64,000 nt of DNA from Ophiura sarsii (taxonomy: Eukaryota; Echinodermata; Ophiuroidea; Amphilepidida; Ophiuridae). Of the stretch, positions 44,872-57,149 are shown in pieces. The position numbers were made by a program, and so were the translations under genes. The notes under the pieces were generated by a model that was not told the DNA's origin, made no database searches, and saw only the letters and a list, made by a program, of their open reading frames with translations. The DNA lies in NCBI GenBank assembly GCA_035610835.1, contig CM069452.1, positions 27,268,143 to 27,332,142 of the forward strand, given 5' to 3'. How positions within the stretch are numbered: the first letter of the stretch is position 1; every line of letters begins with the position of its first letter.

Positions 44872-46513
44872 ATGAATTTGATATGAACCGACGACACATT
44901 CTCGAATCATCAAAATGTCCTTTTAACAGTTAGCAGGAAGAATTTATCAAGCCTCGATTGCAATTAAGACCGGTGTGATTTAAACAGTTGAGTGTTACGT
45001 TACATTGTACTGATTGAATTGTAGCAGTAAATATCTGCTATTTTGTTTTCCCGTTATTGAACGTTCTGTGGGAGTGGGTGAATACTTAATGGGTGGCGAA
45101 GATGACATAACTGTGATTACGAAGCGCATAATTATATGCCCCGGGTTCAAGTTGTGATTAGGTTGATATTGTATCGCATTTACAAAACGGTTGGAACTAA
45201 GGTGCGTGGCGATTTACTGATAACAGTATTTTAAGAAAAGGGTCCACATTTTTTGTCGGTTAGGATGTATCGATCTATCAACATATAGAAAGTAATTGGT
45301 CCGAGTATTATTAGGGAGATTGTTGGAAGATCCGCATGCTTTATTTTTGAATGACGACATATTCTGTATCTAGATTACGTATAACGTGTGTGGGCATGGT
45401 GGGTGTAAGCCATTAAGGCTACTCAACGTATAAGTGTTGCACTGATGATTAATGTAAACCTTTGAAAATGCAATTCGTTGTAACGTGTGTTTACATATCA
45501 AATTGGCGGCGATGCACGAAACAAATTTAATTTGACTTTTCTAGGCCGGCTTTGAATAATACAGCATCAACACGTCGAGTGCTATTTCTGTGAATATCAG
45601 TGATGCGTAGTGGATATTTGCTTTTGCATGTTTTTCCGCAGCTTTTTATATACAACATGAACGTAGCAGTATAAAGAACACACTTCAGTTAAACTCGAAA
45701 TTCATTGTTTCGTCAATCAACAACGTGAATAGTTGGCAAATTTGACTGTATGATGTTAAATACTACGTACGGGCAGTTCAGGTTACGAAATTGTAACATA
45801 AAATTAATGCGACACCATGTCATTGTGTCGGTTTCAATTCACTTGATTGCATTTATTTAAACGCGAACATTGGTATTCACCGGCGAAATGTCACTTGTAA
45901 CCTGATTATCACTATGTCAAGTAGATCACGCTTTTGAGTCCTGGACCTCTATCAAAATTATCGCAACGTAGCATAAAGTGTCATGTGCTAACATCCATTA
46001 TAGTTGCGTGATTTAGTTACCATGGTTTCCAGGGAGTTGGGAAATAGCGTTTTCCCATAAAGTATAAAGTAACTTATTTTTTGCTGCATGAACAACTTTC
46101 ATTCTTTGTTATGAATAGACTCATAAGCTCTTTTCATCATGGAAGAAATCGACCTACCGCAAACCGGAGAAAGCGTGGAAGTTAATTTGTATTCATCTGT
46201 ATATGCATGCCCAATCAATCAAAAATGATCTCAGGGAACCTGGTGGTCAGATCGTAAAATATTTGAAATAAAATACTTAGAAAGTACCGCTTTAGGGGCT
46301 GATTTGATACTCAAGTATACGGTATTTGGATTCCATTTAGATATACGGACAATTTTGGCATCATCAAATCGGCCATCCCATTCGTATCAAGGGGCTTTAT
46401 ATTATAATGCTTCCTTGATTTAATGTATTATACTATTAGGTCTATCTGAAACTCAAAAACAAAACCCAGAATTATTACCTGTGTTGGAAGAAGCGACCTT
46501 GACTGACTTAGCA

Positions 46514-46657
46514 GTATCATGATTATAAAGATTTTGTATTCAGATCGATATCTGTAATTGGCTAAGGGGTTGCAAGGACATGCATTTGGGCACGTAGAGG
46601 GCGCTAAATGAGATTACCTTCAAGCACTAAATTCTAAATCACCGGTGGACTGTCAAG
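46514..46657. mobile_element. 144-bp insertion with 5-bp target duplication, V2 only
   Basis: V1 reads ACTTAGCATACGTC. V2 carries TAGCA at 46509-46513 and again at 46658-46662 with 144 bases between. The insert has no inverted ends; the class is unknown. Confidence 0.7.
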
Positions 46658-46723
46658 TAGCATACGTCAATAATTTGTTTTCTGAATTAATTCAATGCTA
46701 CGAAAAATGTTACAACACACTAC

Positions 46724-46914
46724 TATACTCTACTTGTCTTCCTCTAGACAGTGAAGTAACTTTACAGACGCAGTATTTACTCACGCGTGTGAATCTTCTG
46801 TCTTTGTACGCTTGCGTGTATATACCAGCGCCTCCAGTAACCGCGCTCGTTTATGTAAGGCAATAGTAAATGACGCGGTTACCTAATGTCTCGTGAAAGC
46901 TAAATAGAATATAC
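46724..46914. mobile_element. Foldback element family M1, copy in V2
   Basis: Paralogue of 41576-41766, with small differences including a weakened GCGCGC core. Confidence 0.5.
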
Positions 46915-48603
46915 AACAGCCGGAATGATGGGATCGTATTTTACAACTGCCATATCAAAAGGGCACCAACGAAACCAACAGGCCTATATTTTGCAACCCG
47001 GAACTTACATGTATTGTAATGTAACTGGTTCGAAACCAATAATTTACGGAACACCCTACTGTTTGGTAATTATTTATTCTGTTTTCCCTTGTTAGCTTTA
47101 GTCCTACAAACTACCCGTCTGGATTAAGGTTAACATGACAATTATATCATATGGTGGTTTTAAACAATATTGCGTTTCTTTCTTGGTTATATAAACTTCA
47201 AATTAAGTTCCCTGAATTGGTTTATAACTATGTAATCGGAAACAGAACATTTTAACGTTAAATTGGATGTTTTGGTGTTATATCATGGCACACTATGACT
47301 AACAGCTATATCGTTAATAAAGATCGGATTCGTATTAAACAGCAACATTACCTTTCGGCTACACGGGCGCCATATTTTTTCCTTACTTTCTATCTTATAA
47401 ATGTAATAACGTTTCAATTCTGAAAGTGCAACGTCAGTCTATGCGCATAGGTGATACTTAAAAGTGTAGCTGAAAAAAAAGATTACGAGTGCACTACACT
47501 AACCCGGAATGAGTAATTTTGGTAACCGCATCACAGTCCTCCGGCAATGAGCAATTATAAATCATCATCAAATATTCTAATGATTGGAAACGTAAATCTA
47601 ATGAATAGACTTGGCTTAGGTGCTTGGATGGCATCGTGATATTGAATGCTGGGTCATTATTATCAAACTCAGAAAATCATTCGGGGGATTGCACCTCAAT
47701 ATTTCAGGGGATAAAATAGCAATGATAACGTTCAAAAAGGTCCAAGAGGTTTTTGTAAGTGAACACTTTTTACTTTATTATTATTTTTCTTTATCTATAT
47801 ATTTTTTGTGTGCATGTCAGTGTTCACCTTTTCCCGAGCCTTCAAGTGAAGAAAGCATTAACATATTCCAAAACACATGTCGTTACTATCAGGAAAATGT
47901 ACTGCATATATGAGTTGTTGTCTACGGATTAAACGTAGAAAGTAATAATGGATCCGATCTCTCAACCGCTTCACTTGGGAGTTGTTATGGTCCATTAAAA
48001 GGGTCACTTTGGCAGTCTCGTACGTAATACATTATATACATATAGTCTATAGGGTGCTTAAAAAAAATACACTATTTCTGTCTTTCTTCGTTTTAAATGT
48101 GAAATAACACGCACAGCAATTGTTAAGGTTAGAGTATGTTGTATTGGCGTATTAAATTAACCTAGCTTTACTGGTCACAAAATGATACTAACCATGTTTA
48201 CATAGTGCACTAGAAAAATACAGAAACAAATTTCGATTGACTTTTCTAGGACAATAATATAATAATGATATGTGACATGATAGCTGCATGTAACTAGAGA
48301 GATGCTTCTTGTCGTAACATAATGGATAAACATGATCATCGTATAGAACCCCTTGACACGTCCTTGCTGCCTTTTCATGTCAATGTTGTATGGCAGATAT
48401 TCAACTCAATTTGACAGGAATAAAAGTACCAACATCTGAAAGAGTTCTCATTGATTTATCATTAAATGCTTAATATACATTGTATTACCTAAAAGGCAAG
48501 GGAACGTATGCCGTGTAGATATTAATAAACTAGCAAACTGGACTTAGCAATAACATCAACAGGCCATTGGATATTAATACAATATATCAATCAATTTGCC
48601 TTA

Positions 48604-48796
48604 GGGGCCATATCCAAACTCTCTGCGGTTTTACACCGGTATTACACCGATGTTATACCGGTATTAAAACGATATTTTTTCTATTGTTAAAAGCATCGGA
48701 AAAAGATCAGTGATTATAACACCCCGCTGCACCCGCCTTCCTACTTGTCTGGCGTTAACAATAGAACTATTGTAGTACTGTCGATGGCTCAATTAG
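48604..48796. repeat. Left 193-bp TIR of the TTA element
   Basis: Mirrors 51978-52170 through GGCGTTAACAATAGAACTAT and ending at TCAATTAG. Confidence 0.85.
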
Positions 48797-49140
48797 TCGT
48801 CTAGACATATCAATTAGGCTACCGATCATCACGAGTCTGGAATGATGTTTACTCTCACTCTAACATGGAACCACTATACAACTTGCGACATTTTCCCGGG
48901 ACATTTTACGCTCAATTCTCACAGCCCTAGTGCACGTAATCCTGAAGCAATTACAGATCGCACAGCACCCGCAAGAGGCTGGAATCCTAATAAACAATTC
49001 GTATTGTTTAAAATGCTAATTGCTTTATTCTTTTTAATTTTGAAAGATGTATGGGGATCAGCAACGCGTAAGAAATGTGATGCTTAAATAACCCCATACT
49101 AAATATATGTTTATCAACGACTTTGCCAAAACTGTAATAG

Positions 49141-49208
49141 TCTAGTGCAGCATAGTGTCCACGCTCTAGCGCTCCCACGCAAGAATCCTGGGTTCAATTC
49201 CTCAACCA
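49141..49208 (+). repeat. tRNA-like sequence
   Basis: TAGTGCAGCATAGTG (A-box-like) is followed by CTCCCACGCAAGAATCC and a strong B box, GGGTTCAATTCC (49190-49201). The acceptor ends do not pair convincingly. Probably SINE-derived. Confidence 0.4.
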
Positions 49209-49440
49209 ACCATTACTTCTTCTCTTTTCTTCTTTTTTCTCTCTGTGTCTCCAATGTCTCTGTTTTGTATTGTTTTGTTTTGTTAACGTTTTCGTTTTGT
49301 TATTTTGTAATATTTGTTTATTTATTTTTCTTGGAGAGGGGCTTTGTTATTCATTAGACCTATTATTGTTGTTTATCTATTTTTTAAAATCATGTGAACC
49401 TATCCATATATTTGAACGCGCATGACAAGAAATTGCTGTG

Positions 49441-49530
49441 TACCGGTTAGCTCAGTTGGTAGGGCAGCGGATTTACAATAAACACTGATATAGATACCAT
49501 TGAATCGTAAGTTCGATCTCAGTAGTACCT
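49441..49530 (+). repeat. tRNA-like sequence with an enlarged middle
   Basis: The A box TTAGCTCAGTTGGTAGGGC is excellent, and AAGTTCGATCTC (49509-49520) is a fair B box. The gap between them is about 15-20 bases longer than in an ordinary tRNA, so it is either intron-bearing or, more likely, a SINE head. Confidence 0.4.
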
Positions 49531-49631
49531 TTATTTTGTACGTCCCATGGTTTTTTACCCATATTTATGATTATATTTATTTATGTTATCCCTTTATATT
49601 TATTTCTTCTGTTTTTTCTTCATTTTTTTTT

Positions 49632-49745
49632 GGGGGGGGGGGGGGGGGGGGGCTGGGGGGGGGGGGGGTGAATTTGTTTTTGTTGTTTTTGTTTTTGTTG
49701 TTTTTGTTTTTGTTTGTTGGGGGCTTTTTTGTGTGTGTGGTTTTT
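49632..49745. repeat. Poly-G tracts and T/G simple repeat
   Basis: Runs of 21 G (49632-49652) and 14 G (49655-49668), then repeated TTTTTGTTG units to about 49745. Long apparent open frames across this are low-complexity artefacts. Confidence 0.9.
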
Positions 49746-50288
49746 TTAATATTATTATTATAAGGAGCTACATACATAGTAGCAATAAAGTTATAAGAAA
49801 CAGAACATGGATTTTAACATTATTCGATACGAAATCGGATACAGTAATTGGACAGGTACAATTCAATGTTTTCATTGTCCTCCTCGTGACAGAAAAACAA
49901 AATCCTTTTTGTAATCTAAATTATATTCAATGCTACATGTATTGAATATTGATTTAGATAATGTGATGTGAATACTAGCAATAGAAGCCATTCATGAGTC
50001 GGTCATATTTATAGGAACTAAAGTCTGTTCCCAAATTTGAAAAGACTAATACTACAGATCAACACGTTTAAATAACCCGCCAAATGTATAGGTCATTCTT
50101 TGAACAGTAAGACTTGCATCAAATTGATCTGAACAACAAATACTACGGGAAAAAGACCCTTTTGTTACGGACACGCATGAGTGAAATGGATTCTATTGAG
50201 GTAATTCCTTGATGTCTGACTGTGCACTCGATAGGGATTTACATAAGTTTCGTAAAAATCGTTGAGTCATGAATGCAACCTTTGATTT

Positions 50289-50308
50289 GGGGGGGGGGGG
50301 GGGGGGGG
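50289..50308. repeat. Poly-G tract, 20 bases
   Basis: Uninterrupted G run followed by AGAGAGG. Confidence 0.9.
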
Positions 50309-50604
50309 AGAGAGGTATACTAGTTTTTTGTTTGTTAAATTGTACATTTAATATACCGCGAATAACTTGTAATGTTGTTCAAAAATTGTTGATATAGGCC
50401 GAACGAAAATAACTAACATCTAATAAATCATAGACTCATTTTACAGACAACAACACCGTGTTTAAAAATCCGTGTGAATCTTCAGAATATTTATACTGCA
50501 TGAAAACGCTTGGAATAGCTTTCTAAACACGCAGTACGTCATGCATGCAGCAGAACTAAATGGTGAAGTGGGCTTTGGTGGACAGATTATCAAGGTCGAT
50601 GGCA

Positions 50605-51318
50605 TTAAGTCTTGTTTTGAACTGGCTTAAGGTGGGGGGCTTCTTTCACGTTGTCTGGTAGTAAGTTCCATTCAGGTATGGTGTATGGGTAGAGTGATAA
50701 TTTGTAGCAGTCCTTGTTAACAGTGATCATTTGAAGGTTTTGGGGATGGTAACTCCTGGAATGTCTGTTGGTCATTGTTGAGTCAGAAGGGAGTTTTAGG
50801 TGGTCGATGTTTGATGGGGCTAGGTGGTTGAGCTCTTTGAAGATGGTGATTAGGCGGACTTTTAGACGTCTGATATCCAGTCTTTCCCATTCGAGTTGAT
50901 TTAGAAGTTGGGTGACACTGGTTTCGCGCCTATAATCCCCGGCTACAAAACGAGCTGCCCTGCGTTGAACTTTTTCGAGCGAATCGTTCAGAGTTTGTTT
51001 GTTCGGGTCCCATATAGGGCTGCAATACTCAAGTTTGGGACGTACTAAGGTCTTGTAGGCGGTTGCTTTGGTCTTCTGATCACAGCATCTCAAGTTTCTT
51101 TTTAGCAGGCCAAGCATCCTGTTAGCTCCATTTGAGGCATGGTTGATATGTCTGGACCAGGAGAACTCCTTCGATAATTCTACGCCTAGGTACGGATGAT
51201 GGTCAACAGGTTGTAGTACAGAACTCCCCATTTTGTATTCATTGATGATTGGGTTACGTTTGTGTGTCATGTGCATGGTGAAGCATTTTGAAGCATTGAA
51301 ACTCATCTGCGTGTGTAT
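50605..51318 (-). pseudogene. 5'-truncated LINE: reverse-transcriptase C terminus (jockey/CR1-like)
   Basis: On the minus strand it reads MSFNASKCFTMHM, HPYLGVELSKEFSWSRHI, MLGLLKRNL, AYKTLVRPKLEYCSPIWDP and LEKVQRRAARFV. This is the classic thumb and C-terminal part of jockey/CR1-type LINE polymerases, downstream of the catalytic YxDD motif. The frame closes just upstream of MSFN (stop near 51321-51323) with no further RT homology, so the copy is truncated at its 5' end, as is usual for target-primed insertion. It lies inside the 48604-52170 TIR element and is therefore younger than it. No poly-A tail or target duplication could be fixed. Confidence 0.85.
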
Positions 51319-51374
51319 TTAGGGGATAGTTGAATGAGAACTATATTTGGGTATAAAGCGCTGAGGATTTCAGG

Positions 51375-51452
51375 AAAATCGAAATAGCTCAGTTGGTAAA
51401 GATTAGGACTCTCAATCAGCAGGCCGTACGTTCGAATCTTTGTGGCGGTTTA
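51375..51452 (+). repeat. tRNA-like sequence (A and B boxes)
   Basis: TAGCTCAGTTGGTAAAG (A box) and CGTTCGAATCTT (B box) are correctly spaced. AAATCG and CGGTTT at the ends can pair. The anticodon stem is poor, so a SINE head or pseudo-tRNA is likelier than a gene. Confidence 0.45.
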
Positions 51453-51977
51453 TATGGTTTATATATTCCTTGTGCTCTATACGTAGAGCGGTCCAGTCTG
51501 GGTAGAGGTCGGTTTTCATTTATATTGACATCATTTTAACGTTATTTATTTATTTTGTATTTTCTTTCTTAATTGTTGATGTTTATTTAATTATTTATCA
51601 ATCAATTAATCATAAATAGGCCTAAATACAGTAGATTTGATTGATATAATTATTAATTTATATATTATTTATTTACATTAATTACTTCATTTCTTAATAA
51701 TTATTATTTATTAGGTCACGTTCAGGGTGTATGCAACATTCTTAAATAGTCTAAAACGCAGAAAAATGACACTATTTAGGGGAGTAAGATTCATAATGCT
51801 ACTTGATTACACACATTATGCCTAAACCAGAAAACAATAAAACCTGGCACTTGTACTAGAAACCCGATAGATGTACAATCTGGCAAATGTGTCGCTCTTT
51901 ACGTCACAGCGGGGGTCGGGTGAAAACTGGTCAGCTTAATAACACAACCTTCCTCGCGCTTTCATCTGTCTGCTTCA

Positions 51978-52170
51978 CTAATTGAGTCATCGACAGTACA
52001 ACAATAGTTCTATTGTTAACGCCAGATAAGTAGGGAGGCGGGTGCAGCGGGGTGTTATAATCACTGATCTTTTTCCGATGCTTTTAACAATAGACAAAAT
52101 ATCGTTTTAATGCCGGTATAACATCGGTGTAATACCAGTGTAAAACCGCAGAGAGTTTGGATATGGCCCC
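51978..52170. repeat. Right 193-bp TIR of the TTA element
   Basis: Inverted partner of 48604-48796, ending GAGAGTTTGGATATGGCCCC next to TTA. Confidence 0.85.
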
Positions 52171-52173
52171 TTA

Positions 52174-53282
52174 GCTGCAAGTTTAAAAAGCAGTGACTGA
52201 AATCACCCACGAAAACGTAGTTGTAAAAAAGAGCAACTTTTAACGTGTCCTTTGTTGTTTAACGGTGCACTGAGAGATTGCCGAGAAAAATCAGGTTTTT
52301 ATAAAATGAATTGTTTCAAAAGATAAGGTACGTAGGAACCCTGAATTGTTATAATTCATGTGAAAATATTGAACAATGGCGAACTAGATAGCAATTATTT
52401 TGAAGCAGTTTATTTGGCAAGTAGTGCTGATAATGTCTATGTTTTTACATGATAGATGGCAAATTAAGGTAAACGGTTTCAGATGGTACTTAATATATAT
52501 CAAGTATTTTATTGCTCAATTTCAACACAGTAATATAATACAAATTATAATTACCAGCATAGTATAGAAAAGCAATAAATATGCAAATTATCAAGAGAAA
52601 CAAAAAGCAAATGACGGTGCAACGAGATCGTAGCGCTGAACAAGAACGATTGCAGAAAGCCTTACAAAGCACATACAACAAAACAACAGCAAAAAAAGAT
52701 TAATAAACAGAGGAAACTTAAGTGAACAAATACGATTTTAGATACTTCTTAGGTGTTACGTATAGGTGCAAATAAATCTGAGCCAGAACATTTGAGGGTA
52801 CAACTCCAATACGTATCTATCAATTGCCCCTTAAATCCAATGGGTCCCAGAGGAAAGAAGTATACCAACAGTTAAACCATTTGAATAACATATCAGATCG
52901 TAGCACTTTATCCTGTTATATAGGAACAAAATGTTTGGTTTAATTCAACCATGAATATGACAATGCATGCGCGGTATATCTGGGCAAATCGGCTAACCGT
53001 TAACCCAATTCCTTAGGATAAAACCGGACTTATAAAGCGTAGAGCATTTAGATTATAATTCAGCTCGTGTTTGATACGAATTTTACCCGTTTCAGATCCC
53101 GTGGGCTATTTTCAAGTTCAAGTGAGAAGTGTTCAAGTGTTAATATTCTTTTGGGACTGTCTGGACCATCTTTACAACATTTTGCTATGTACATGTACGA
53201 CTATAAGCATAACAGATTTAATTACGATTATCATTACAAATAAATCAATAGAGAAAATGGTGATATTCATTGCTGAATACTT
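52174..53282. other. No gene seen
   Basis: AT-rich DNA with chance open frames. Nothing recognised and no paralogue found in the window. Confidence 0.5.
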
Positions 53283-53285
53283 TTA

Positions 53286-53433
53286 GGGCTGATATCCAAA
53301 CTCTCAGCGGTGTTACACCGGTATTACACCGATGTTATACCGGTATTACACCGATATTAGAATATCGGTGTAATACCGGTATAACATCGGTGTAATACCG
53401 GTGTAACACCGCTGAGAGTTTGGATATCAGCCC
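53286..53433. mobile_element. 148-bp perfect palindromic MITE flanked by TTA
   Basis: Including one flanking base each side, 53285-53358 and 53361-53434 are perfect inverted repeats of 74 bases around a 2-base centre (AG). TTA lies at 53283-53285 and 53434-53436. The arm carries ATATCCAAACTCT, then four ACCGGTATTACACCGA-type units, the same order as the TIR of the 48604-52170 element. It is a solo-TIR foldback of that family. Confidence 0.9.
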
Positions 53434-53639
53434 TTATTGTTTAGGGTTTTTTTTAGGTTTTTTTGTATTTTATTATTTATTTATTCATTCCTCACAACAC
53501 ATATAAACACCAACACTTATTTACAGCAAAAACATTAACATCATATAAAACGTTACAATAATTGAGTTACATTGGAATAAAATCTACATACAAGAAGCCA
53601 CAGTGCTAAAATATTGAAAAACATGTACATTGTTTGAAG

Positions 53640-55170
53640 AATAATTATACATTCTTATTTTAATAGTACACATTTTATGTGATAACACACGCTGATTCAA
53701 CTATGAAAAACCCAGTCAAAAGTGTTGACAAGGAGCCGATTTAGATAGGTGGCAGGTATCGATTGCTAGTGACAATAACGTTTCTATGGTAACGATAAAT
53801 CCATAAGAAGTCACGGACATCAGAGCCCTCTCTGAGGCAAGGCCGACTCTATAGGGATTTATATTTCGCTACAAAAAAGATATTTCTGACTTGATCAAAT
53901 TGTCAGTAAAGCACCAACTCATAATCCACGGACATGAACGTTCATACTACTCAGTAGAAGACAGTACACCATAATATATGTGAATGAAAACAAATGTAAG
54001 CACTGTTATTACATGTTAACGTTATTCTTAACATGTTGTATTCAATTCAGACATTAAACACATATAAGGCACAGTGATGGAAAGTGAAATAGATATTTGA
54101 AATAAGAGAATACGAAAATAAACCATCACTTTTCAAATATATTTATTTGGTGTAGAATACAAATGACACATTGTATTACATCGTATGCTTGCTGGTTATT
54201 TGAAGTATCGAGTAAGTGTGGTCATTGAATGAAATTAAAAATGCTGTATTAAAGTCCGTCAAAGTAATGTAATATAGAGAATGTGGTTACGCATCGTGAT
54301 TTCTGGTCGGAAATTAATTACAACTATATACACGTCCCGATCAATAACCTAGCGCTGGCGGAACTGGTGAACATGTGATTTACATTGCCAAGCATGACGA
54401 TACCTGCTCATTATTTATCGTGTTTTACTCCCTATCATTAAAATACCCAACGGTTATGTCATAAATACAAACCAAGCCAGGATGACCACACAAACGCCAG
54501 AGGCAAAATTCCACCATTTTGACGATATCAGTTTCAACAAATCAGGTCGTTTCGGACGAAGGAAGATCAAGAAGCTCGACATATCACGTATCCATATGCC
54601 GACGGCATAATATTGTAAAAGCCGAAGGTTTCAGTCTGTTATTGTTAACGGATAAACTCGTGGAATAGGAGCACATATGTTGGAAGAGAAGAGAAAGGGG
54701 ATCAGGACAGAGCTGGGAGCATAACACAGTCCAATACAAATAAAACGCTAATGTCTCAAAAATCTTATAAAAATATTAATCAGAGATCAGAGATCATTGA
54801 GAACTATTTTAAAGGAATGCTGGCGGGACTGAATCTTTTCAGAAATTACCCTCGATATCTTTACAAAAGGAGTTCATGAAGTAAGTATACAGCGTGTATC
54901 GGAATTCATGAATAATGTTGGATTATTTTGTTGTCAATCTGTAAATAAGCGTATGTAAGCAACTTAGGCTACACAATAACATTGTGCGAGCTTGAAATAT
55001 CAAAAATATCACATTGTAAAAAAATCCTTCACATAGTAATACTATCTCTTTTTGTATTAACATACTCTAACTGCAAATTTTACCCTTCACTTAATTGTAT
55101 CGACTTACAGTTGACTAAACAACGTCGTGTACAGTCTACCGATTGAGATATGAGATCAGGGTTATTATTC
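53640..55170. repeat. Duplicated block W, copy W2
   Basis: The 5' part (ACACACGCTGATTCAACTA, GGTAACGATAAA, TCTGAGGCAAGG) matches W4 at 57155-57320. The rest matches W1 and W4, ending with ATGAGATCAGGGTTATTAT. It lacks the TTAA element of W1. The small frame here reads ISFNKSGRFGRRKIKK but is broken on both sides. Confidence 0.75.
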
Positions 55171-56124
55171 CATTAAGGTCTTTACTTGTAAAGCCAACAT
55201 TGATTATCGAAGACAATGCACACAACATAATAGTATCCATTTAACTTACAAGGGATGCACTTATTGACTTAGTAACAACTCATAATGACAGTATTTAATA
55301 GAAGCCTTGCTTTCATCATACTTAGCTGTTTGCGTTTGTTTTTCCTAATTGCAAGTAGCTTACAGCCTTTCCGACATATCAAGTATTTAATATCTGCAGT
55401 TGTCAATTCGCATTAACATCGTTCTCCAAGACCGTTGATGTAATACACTATAAAATCATAAATATAAATCTAAGTATTCCTAGAAATAATCCTGAAATGT
55501 TTAGATAGCTGATTGCTAAGTACGTACGGGATTAATATTCTTCAAGGCAAGAAAAATTAAATTGCTACCAAGTAAAGAAAACATACATTCATGTTTAAAG
55601 AATAAAGGTATTGTGTTTTAACCGTAGCCGTTTTATATTGTGTGGTGTAAAGGCGGACGGTAGTATTATGTTAAGTAGAACCACGACGCCGCAGGCGGAG
55701 TTGTTCTACGCAATTCCAAAATTCCAAAATGGCCATACAGAGGCCCGAAAATTCAAATGGCTTCAATTAAGCTAAAAAGTATACCAAATTGATCGACTGA
55801 ATATAAGGATTCCGAAACTGTATAGTTTGCCTCACTTCCGATGTTTGATTAACGAGTTAAAGGGTAAAACGTTAAAAGGTCGTTGACCTTTGCATATGGG
55901 GTCAACATTTAATCTTACTCTACTTTTTAAAAATGATATCTCAAATTGTTCTTCTGATTGCAAGGATTCCAGAAATGATAGTTTTTACCACCTAGAGTGT
56001 AGGGCGTACCTTATAATGGGTCATTAGGTAAGGTTTCATATAGGTCAGTATATCTTTAACCTTTTGACCTTTTGAAAATATTTCTGGTGGTAAAAAAATA
56101 CCATTTCTGGAATCCTTGTTATAA
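55171..56124. other. Intervening stretch between W2 and W3
   Basis: No gene. A short imperfect hairpin, GTAGAACCACGACGCCGCAG to TTGTTCTAC, lies at 55675-55709. Around 55950-56120, GGATTCCAGAAATGATAG and CCATTTCTGGAATCC plus ACCTTTTGACCTTTTGA give weak inverted symmetry, suggesting a small insertion. The part near 55370-55440 resembles 59450-59510. Confidence 0.35.
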
Positions 56125-56530
56125 TTTACATTGTCAAGCATGTTGGTACCTCCTGAAATACTTGACCGTGTATCACATCAGTAGAATACCCAACGGTTAT
56201 GTCATAAATACAAAGAAGCCAGGATTACATCACAAACGCAGAGGCAAGAATTCCACAATTTTGACGATATGAGTTTCAACACATCAGGTCGCTTCGGACC
56301 GAGGAAGATCAAGAAGCTTGTAAACGCCCGCCCTAATGTTTCATTGTTAACGGATAAAATCGTGGAATAGGCGCGCATATTGCATTAAAGCATGATGGGT
56401 AATATCGAGGAGAAAGGTGGAGGTATTGAAAGATCGAGGAGGAAGTTGATCAGGATAGAAGTGGGAGCATGACACAGTCCAATACAAATATAACGCTAAT
56501 GTTTCAAAAAATCATCGAGGATAGAAATCA
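56125..56530. repeat. Duplicated block W, fragment W3
   Basis: Matches the middle of W1, W2 and W4 only (CCAACGGTTATGTCATAAAT to AATACAAATATAACGCTAAT). It has a deletion after AAGAAGCTTG that removes the CGACATATCACGTATC segment. Confidence 0.7.
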
Positions 56531-56534
56531 GAGA

Positions 56535-57149
56535 TTTTTTTGACAACGTTTCTGAACATTTGGCCAGTAAAAATGTTGTGGAAATCTGTCTTTAGTCTTT
56601 TATACTCCTGAGTGCCCTGTTTTGTGATGTGCAATTTATATGATGTGCTGTCTATATTGTTGTGGAACAACAATTTGATCATCATCTTGCTTACTAAATC
56701 TCGTCACTTGTTGACACACCATTTGTATGCCTATACTACTCAGTATTTGTCTTTTGAGGGGCCTGCACTATTGATGCTCTTATTCTTTTCCAAAGTTGGA
56801 TCTTGGTATGGCCAGAGAATGGTGATGTTCATTATGGAATACTTTCATGGTGTTATTAAGATCCCTTTGAATATATAGTTCTTGTTATTCCGACAGAGCG
56901 TCTGTCGGCATTGTGATTGATTGAGACAAGTATACTGCGGTTTAAGAAAAAATTGTATTGAATCCCTTCAGGGTATGTATGTTGTATAAACCCGTTCTTA
57001 TATTGATTCACACGTGCTTGTCCAAAATATAAAACCGTTTCGAATTCCCAGTGCCAACATATTGCAAAATATGTAAATTGTATGAAAAATAATTAAATAT
57101 TGTTATGTTACACTAAATATAAACATTTCATGTGATCCAAATCGAAATG
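56535..57149. other. No gene seen
   Basis: An 88-residue plus-strand open frame (56612-56878) is hydrophobic but matches nothing. Its end (ATGGTGATGTTCATTATGGA ATACTTT) faintly recalls 53260-53280, so it may be part of an old repeat. Confidence 0.35.

Larger units (their letters stand above)
44872..48600. repeat. Duplicated block V, copy V2
   Basis: Head-to-tail second copy of V1, shorter because it lacks the 1215-base TIR element. Homology ends near 48590, just before the TTA-flanked element. It has its own 144-base insertion at 46514-46657. Confidence 0.85.
48604..52170. mobile_element. 3.6-kb TTA-flanked element with 193-bp TIRs (PIF/Harbinger-type)
   Basis: TTA at 48601-48603 and 52171-52173. 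TIRs 48604-48796 and 51978-52170 have equal length and only scattered mismatches, starting GGGGCCATATCCAAACTCTC and containing the ACACCGGTATTACACCGATG series. The interior holds three tRNA-like sequences, poly-G tracts, a T/G simple repeat and a 5'-truncated LINE. No transposase is readable. It looks like a non-autonomous element that became a landing pad for other insertions. A 148-base hairpin of the same family lies at 53286-53433. Confidence 0.8.

Noticed and set aside
49500..49945. Glycine/phenylalanine-rich open frames
   Set aside because: They are produced by poly-G and T/G simple repeats.
49441..51452. Functional tRNA genes at 49441 and 51375
   Set aside because: Both have pol III boxes, but stem pairing is poor and the first has an over-long middle. 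SINE heads are more likely.
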